Assembly (NCBI RefSeq): GCF_000380045.1 | Contig: NZ_KB904339.1 | Coordinates: 218,515 to 282,514 of the forward strand | Origin: Streptococcus marimammalium DSM 18627 | GTDB lineage: Bacteria > Bacillota > Bacilli > Lactobacillales > Streptococcaceae | Direction of reading: 5' to 3' | Length of the DNA stretch: 64,000 bases | Part shown: positions 60,275 through 64,000 of the stretch, in pieces | How the letters are laid out: the number at the start of each line of letters is the position of its first letter | How positions within the stretch are numbered: the stretch's first letter is position 1 | The notes under the pieces: model-generated | Databases searched by the model: none | The model's input: the letters and a program-made list of their open reading frames with translations, nothing else | What the model was told of the DNA's origin: nothing | Made by a program: the position numbers and the translations under genes

Positions 60275-60364
60275 AAACAGGCTTTTGCCTGTTTTTTTCT
60301 AATCGCCAAAGAAATGAAATTATGATATAATGAAATGATTGTATTGTATAGAATGAGGTTATTA
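60275..60364 (+). repeat. Right copy of cassette-flanking direct repeat
   Basis: 60287-60364 repeats 54081-54158 with one mismatch, 6206 bases apart, and ends on the first base of the rgpA-like start codon. It carries a terminator for galE (AAACAGGC/GCCTGTTT, T run) and an extended -10 TGA-TATAAT at 60323-60331 for the rhamnan genes. The rgpA-like gene therefore has its own promoter, and the cassette forms a separate unit. Confidence 0.9.
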
Positions 60365-61518
60365 TGCGTCACGTTTTTATCCTTGGTAGTAGAGGCCTCC
60401 CAGCAAGTTATGGAGGTTTTGAAACTTTTGTTCAAGAACTGATTCAAAATCAAGTGTCTCCTGATATTAAATATCATGTGGCTTGTCTTTCAAATGAAGA
60501 GCAAGGTCATCATTTTGATTATTCAGGAGCTGATTGTTTTACTATTAAACCACCAAAGTTAGGTAGTGCGCGTGTTATTGCCTATGATATGATGGCGATT
60601 AACTATTCCTTGTCTTTGATTCAAAAGCAGCAAATAAAACAACCTATTTTTTATTTACTAGGTAATACCATCGGTGGTTTTATTTATCCATTTGCTAAAA
60701 AGATTAAAGCAATTGGTGGAAAGCTATTTGTCAATCCAGATGGACTAGAGTGGAAACGTTCTAAATGGCCAAAACCTGTTCAAATGTATTTGAAGTATTC
60801 AGAAAAAATGATGACAAAGCATGCCAATCTTATCATTACAGATAACCTTGGCATTGAAGACTACATTAGAACCTCTTATCCTTGGTCTAAGACATCATTT
60901 ATCGCTTATGGAACTGATACCGAATCGTCTAATCTATCACCAATAGACACAACAGTGAGAGATTTTTATCAAAAATGGCAAATCAGAGAAAAAGAATATT
61001 ATCTAATATTAGGACGCTTTATTCCTGAAAATAATTATGAAACTATTATTAGAGAATTTATGGCTAGTCAAACCGAAAGGGATTTGGTAATTATTAGTAA
61101 TTACGAAGGCAATGCCTACTTCGAAACTCTTCGTCAAAAAACTCATTTTAATCAGGATGAGCGTATTAAGTTTGTAGGTACCGTCTATGATAAAGAATTA
61201 GTTTCCTATATTCGTGAGAATGCCTTTGCTTACCTCCATGGTCATTCTGTTGGTGGTACTAATCCAGGTCTTCTTGAGTCACTAGCTCATACCGATCTAA
61301 GTTTAGTCTTGGATGTTTCTTTTAATCGACAAACCGCTAAAGATGTTGTTTATTACTGGAAGAACAAAGAAAATGATTTAAAAGACTTACTAAATAAGAT
61401 GGATAAAAAAAACGATTTCAAAGAACTTGGTAAAGCGGCCAAAAACCATATTAAAGTAAACTATACTTGGTCAAAAATTGTTAAAGAATATGAGGATTTA
61501 TTTTTAAGTGAAAGTTAA
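60364..61518 (+). CDS. rgpA: Rhamnosyltransferase, DUF1972/GT4 (RgpA/GacB/Cps2T type)
   Basis: A 384-residue GT-B enzyme with the N-terminal DUF1972 domain (GSRGLPASYGGFETFVQEL) and a GT4 C-terminal half (ILGRFIPENNYETIIREF; HGHSVGGTNPGLLES). Homologues add the first rhamnose to lipid-linked GlcNAc and so start the rhamnan backbone. The length matches GacB (about 385). It begins the gacBCDE-like block, with a GAGG ribosome site inside the flanking repeat. It overlaps the next gene by 11 bases. Confidence 0.88.
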   Translation: MRHVFILGSRGLPASYGGFETFVQELIQNQVSPDIKYHVACLSNEEQGHHFDYSGADCFTIKPPKLGSARVIAYDMMAINYSLSLIQKQQIKQPIFYLLGNTIGGFIYPFAKKIKAIGGKLFVNPDGLEWKRSKWPKPVQMYLKYSEKMMTKHANLIITDNLGIEDYIRTSYPWSKTSFIAYGTDTESSNLSPIDTTVRDFYQKWQIREKEYYLILGRFIPENNYETIIREFMASQTERDLVIISNYEGNAYFETLRQKTHFNQDERIKFVGTVYDKELVSYIRENAFAYLHGHSVGGTNPGLLESLAHTDLSLVLDVSFNRQTAKDVVYYWKNKENDLKDLLNKMDKKNDFKELGKAAKNHIKVNYTWSKIVKEYEDLFLSES

Positions 61519-62440
61519 TATTGTGATGGCTACTTATAATGGCGAGAAGTTTCTTGCGGAGCAGATCGAAAGTATCCAAAAACAAACTTTTAAAGATTGG
61601 ACTCTTTTAATAAGAGACGATGGCTCAAACGATCAGACTAGAACTATCATTCAAGCCTTTGTCAAAAAAGATTCACGCATTCATCTTATCGATTCTGAAA
61701 AATTTGATAATGTGGGAGTTATTAAAAGTTTTTATACTCTTGTTAAGCGTGAGCCTGCTGATTTTTATTTTTTTAGTGACCAAGATGATGTTTGGTTGGA
61801 AGATAAATTAGAAATCACCTTGGCTAAAGCACAAACTTTTCCTAGCGATAAGCCATTACTGGTTTATACCGACTTATCTGTGGTCAATCAAAATCTTGAA
61901 ATGATGACTGAAAGCATGATAGAAAAACAATCACATCATGCCAATACGACTCTTCTTCAAGAATTGACAGAGAATACGGTAACTGGTGGGACCATGCTGA
62001 TTAATCATACTCTGGCTGAAAAATGGACAGTTGATGATAATATTTTGATGCATGATTGGTATCTTGCTTTGTTAGCTAGTGCAATGGGTAACCTTGTTTA
62101 TATAGATAGAACAACTCAATTATATCGTCAACATGACAATAATGTTCTTGGTGCAAGAACATGGACAAAAAGAATGAAAAAGTGGTTAAAACCACACTTA
62201 CTATTAGAAAAATATTGGTGGCTTATCACAGAAAGTCAAAAACAAGCCCATCATCTCTTACAATTTGACTTATCAAAACAAAACAAAGAGATGATTATTG
62301 CATATATTTCTCTACTTGAACAACCATTACCGAGAAGATATACTACATTAAAAAAGTTTGATTTTAAAAAGAATCGACTTTTTCATACCCTCGTGTTTAG
62401 AGGACTGATTCTTACAAAAATAGGCTATAGGAGAAAATAA
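61508..62440 (+). CDS. rgpB: GT2 rhamnosyltransferase (RgpB/GacC type)
   Basis: A 310-residue GT2 enzyme. VNIVMATYNGEKFLAEQI opens the fold, RDDGSNDQT and FFSDQDDVW are the nucleotide and D-x-D regions. Its length equals GacC. It extends the rhamnan on the lipid carrier with dTDP-rhamnose. The start is GTG, overlapping the rgpA-like gene by 11 bases. It is followed one base later by a short broken reading frame and then by the ABC exporter. Confidence 0.87.
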   Translation: MKVNIVMATYNGEKFLAEQIESIQKQTFKDWTLLIRDDGSNDQTRTIIQAFVKKDSRIHLIDSEKFDNVGVIKSFYTLVKREPADFYFFSDQDDVWLEDKLEITLAKAQTFPSDKPLLVYTDLSVVNQNLEMMTESMIEKQSHHANTTLLQELTENTVTGGTMLINHTLAEKWTVDDNILMHDWYLALLASAMGNLVYIDRTTQLYRQHDNNVLGARTWTKRMKKWLKPHLLLEKYWWLITESQKQAHHLLQFDLSKQNKEMIIAYISLLEQPLPRRYTTLKKFDFKKNRLFHTLVFRGLILTKIGYRRK

Positions 62441-62441
62441 A

Positions 62442-62561
62442 ATGATGTTATTTCGTAAAGAAAATTGGATTCTTTTACAAGAAATGGTAAAAACGAATGA
62501 GACTATTTATTTTTTAAAATCTCATTTTAAAAAAGTAGAAAAAGGAGATAATAATGTATAA
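62442..62561 (+). pseudogene. Truncated duplicate of the rgpC start
   Basis: A 39-codon frame after a good ribosome site (TAGGAGAAAATAAA). Its first 20 residues resemble the start of the next gene: MMLFRKENWILLQEMVKTNE against MYNFSTNNLIILKEMIKTDF. Similarity then stops and the frame ends eight bases inside rgpC. It is best read as the leftover 5' end of another rgpC allele, left when the present permease gene was brought in. A genuine small protein is less likely. Confidence 0.6.
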
Positions 62562-63360
62562 CTTTTCGACAAACAATCTTATTATATTAAAAGAAATGAT
62601 TAAGACAGATTTTAAACTGCGTTATCAAGGAAGTTTGATAGGTCACTTATGGTCTATTTTAAAACCAATGCTATTATTTACTATAATGTATTTGGTATTT
62701 GTTCGTTTTTTAAGATTTGATGACGGTACCCCACATTATGCTGTAAGTTTACTCTTAGGAATGGTGACATGGAATTTCTTCACAGAAGCAACAAGTATGG
62801 GAATGTTATCAATTGTATCTAGAGGAGATTTACTTAGAAAAATAAATTTTCCTAAGGAAATAATTGTTATATCTTCAGTTTTAGGGGCGACAATAAATTA
62901 TTTTATCAATCTTTTAGTTGTACTTGTTTTTGCTTTTATAAATGGTGTTGATATAGGTATTGGGATTTTTATTTTACTACCTCTCTTCTTTGAATTATTT
63001 TTGTTTGCTACAGGTATTGCTTTTATCTTATCAACTTTATTTATTAAATATAGAGATATGGGACCTATATGGGAAGTTATTCTCCAAGCTGGAATGTATA
63101 GCACCCCTATTATCTATTCAATTACTTACATTATTCAAAGAGGACATACTTTAGTTGCAAAAATAATGATGTTGAATCCTTTAGCTCAGATAATTCAAGA
63201 ATTACGTCATTTTATTGTTTATTCTGGTGCTGAAATTAATTGGGATCTTTTCGAAAATAAAATTTTTACGGTTATTCCAATTGTTATATCTATTAGTTCA
63301 TTCTTTATAGGTTATTATATATTTAAGAAAAATTCAAAGAAATTTGCGGAGATTCTCTAA
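62554..63360 (+). CDS. rgpC: ABC-2 polysaccharide export permease (RgpC/GacD type)
   Basis: A 268-residue membrane protein with six helices. TDFKLRYQGSLIGHLWSILKP is the conserved amphipathic start of the ABC2/TagG family (21 residues from T; key part DFKLRYQGSLIGHLWS). It forms the channel that exports lipid-linked rhamnan with the ATPase encoded next. The ribosome site is AAAAAGGAG. It overlaps the ATPase gene by one base. A truncated relative of its first codons lies immediately upstream. Confidence 0.9.
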   Translation: MYNFSTNNLIILKEMIKTDFKLRYQGSLIGHLWSILKPMLLFTIMYLVFVRFLRFDDGTPHYAVSLLLGMVTWNFFTEATSMGMLSIVSRGDLLRKINFPKEIIVISSVLGATINYFINLLVVLVFAFINGVDIGIGIFILLPLFFELFLFATGIAFILSTLFIKYRDMGPIWEVILQAGMYSTPIIYSITYIIQRGHTLVAKIMMLNPLAQIIQELRHFIVYSGAEINWDLFENKIFTVIPIVISISSFFIGYYIFKKNSKKFAEIL

Positions 63361-64000
63361 TGTTAAGAAAAAAAGTTGTTTTATCTGTTAATTCAATAAG
63401 TAAATCTTTTAAGTTACCAACAGAAGCAAGTCATAGCTTAAGAACTAGTTTGGTAAATTACTTTAAAGGAGTAAAAGGTTATACTGAACAACACGTTCTT
63501 GATGATATTTCATTTCAAGTAGAAGAAGGAGATTTTTTCGGAATTGTTGGAAGAAATGGTTCAGGAAAATCTACTTTACTTAAAATTATTTCTAAAATCT
63601 ATACACCGGAAAGTGGTACAGTTGAAGTAAATGGGAAACTAGTTCCTTTTATTGAGCTAGGGGTTGGCTTTAATCCTGAATTAACTGGCAGAGAAAACGT
63701 TTTTATGAATGGAGCTTTACTAGGTTTTTCAAGAAGTGAAGTTGATTCAATGTATGAAGAAATTGTTTCTTTTGCTGAACTTAATGATTTTATGGATCAA
63801 AAGTTAAAAAATTATTCTAGTGGAATGCAAGTTCGATTAGCATTTTCAATTGCAATTAAAGCAAAAGGAGATATCTTAATACTCGATGAAGTATTAGCTG
63901 TTGGTGATGAAGCTTTTCAAAGAAAATGCTTTGATTATTTTGCTCAATTAAAACGAGAAAATAAAACGGTAATTTTAGTAACTCACTCAATGGAACAAGT
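63360..64000 (+). CDS. rgpD: ABC polysaccharide export ATPase (RgpD/GacE type), cut by window end
   Basis: The first ~213 residues of an ATPase. Walker A is GRNGSGKST, the signature NYSSGMQVRLAFS, and Walker B ILILDEVLAVGDEAFQRK, the form used by TagH/Wzt-type polysaccharide and teichoic acid exporters. Full homologues have about 400 residues with a C-terminal glycan-binding part, which lies beyond the window. The start ATG overlaps the rgpC stop (TAATG). It energises the rhamnan exporter. Confidence 0.9.
   Translation, partial: MLRKKVVLSVNSISKSFKLPTEASHSLRTSLVNYFKGVKGYTEQHVLDDISFQVEEGDFFGIVGRNGSGKSTLLKIISKIYTPESGTVEVNGKLVPFIELGVGFNPELTGRENVFMNGALLGFSRSEVDSMYEEIVSFAELNDFMDQKLKNYSSGMQVRLAFSIAIKAKGDILILDEVLAVGDEAFQRKCFDYFAQLKRENKTVILVTHSMEQ

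Overview
The window is a chromosomal segment of a low-GC streptococcus. Evidence for this is the AT-rich sequence with strong AGGAGG-type ribosome sites, two YSIRK/LPXTG wall-anchored giant proteins plus a third LPXTG protein, cellobiose-type PTS genes, CcpA-type cre boxes, and a rhamnose cell-wall polysaccharide locus in the gacABCDE/rgp order at the right end. The species cannot be fixed from the sequence alone. No rRNA, tRNA, CRISPR array or intact insertion sequence was seen.

Layout. 1-6.1 kb: a putative type VII-secreted lipase with 'reverse' architecture (lipase domain N-terminal, helical domain C-terminal), two membrane proteins sharing a short N-terminal motif, and an LdcB/VanY-type carboxypeptidase lipoprotein. 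6.25-6.43 kb: the surviving 3' end of a pyruvate phosphate dikinase gene. 6.65-9.2 kb: a four-domain persulfide enzyme (CoA-disulfide reductase, rhodanese, TusA, DsrE) behind a CsoR/CstR-like operator. 9.4-10.3 kb: an ArsC-type reductase and a PaaI-type thioesterase. 10.6-21 kb: two surface enzymes with cre boxes, an LPXTG C69 dipeptidase and a 2632-residue multi-glycosidase. 21.4-24.2 kb: a PatB/MalY C-S lyase and an ABC-F ATPase.

24.3-31.2 kb: a compact flavin-based extracellular electron transfer locus (EetB, NDH-2, polyprenyl synthase, FMN-binding lipoprotein, ApbE, MenA-like prenyltransferase, EetA). Electrons from NADH would pass through NDH-2 and a locally made demethylmenaquinone to a flavinylated lipoprotein at the cell surface. 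31.6-32.8 kb: an AT-rich unknown gene and poorly coding DNA. 32.8-40.1 kb: a CcpA-linked beta-glucoside PTS operon with GH1 and MupG-family hydrolases, a PRD regulator, EIIB, EIIA, DUF3284, EIIC and an overlooked 49-residue membrane protein, followed by a DUF3284 remnant. 40.4-43 kb: a small membrane protein and a NatAB-like ABC exporter on the minus strand. 43.6-49.1 kb: a surface GH84 hexosaminidase whose C-terminal region matches that of the 2632-residue protein. 49.5-53.1 kb: a D-2-hydroxyacid dehydrogenase, a DUF2254 membrane protein and a glycerate kinase.

53.2-64 kb: the rhamnan locus. rmlD is separated from rgpA/gacB by a six-gene cassette that resembles the gacIJKL side-chain module (GT2, DUF2304, flippase, DUF2142 GT-C) plus a GT4 and galE. 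The cassette is bracketed by a nearly perfect direct repeat of about 78 bp that carries terminator and promoter sequence. This suggests that a side-chain module was inserted into an ancestral rmlD-rgpA junction. A truncated copy of the start of the ABC permease gene just before the permease points to a second recombination scar in the same locus.
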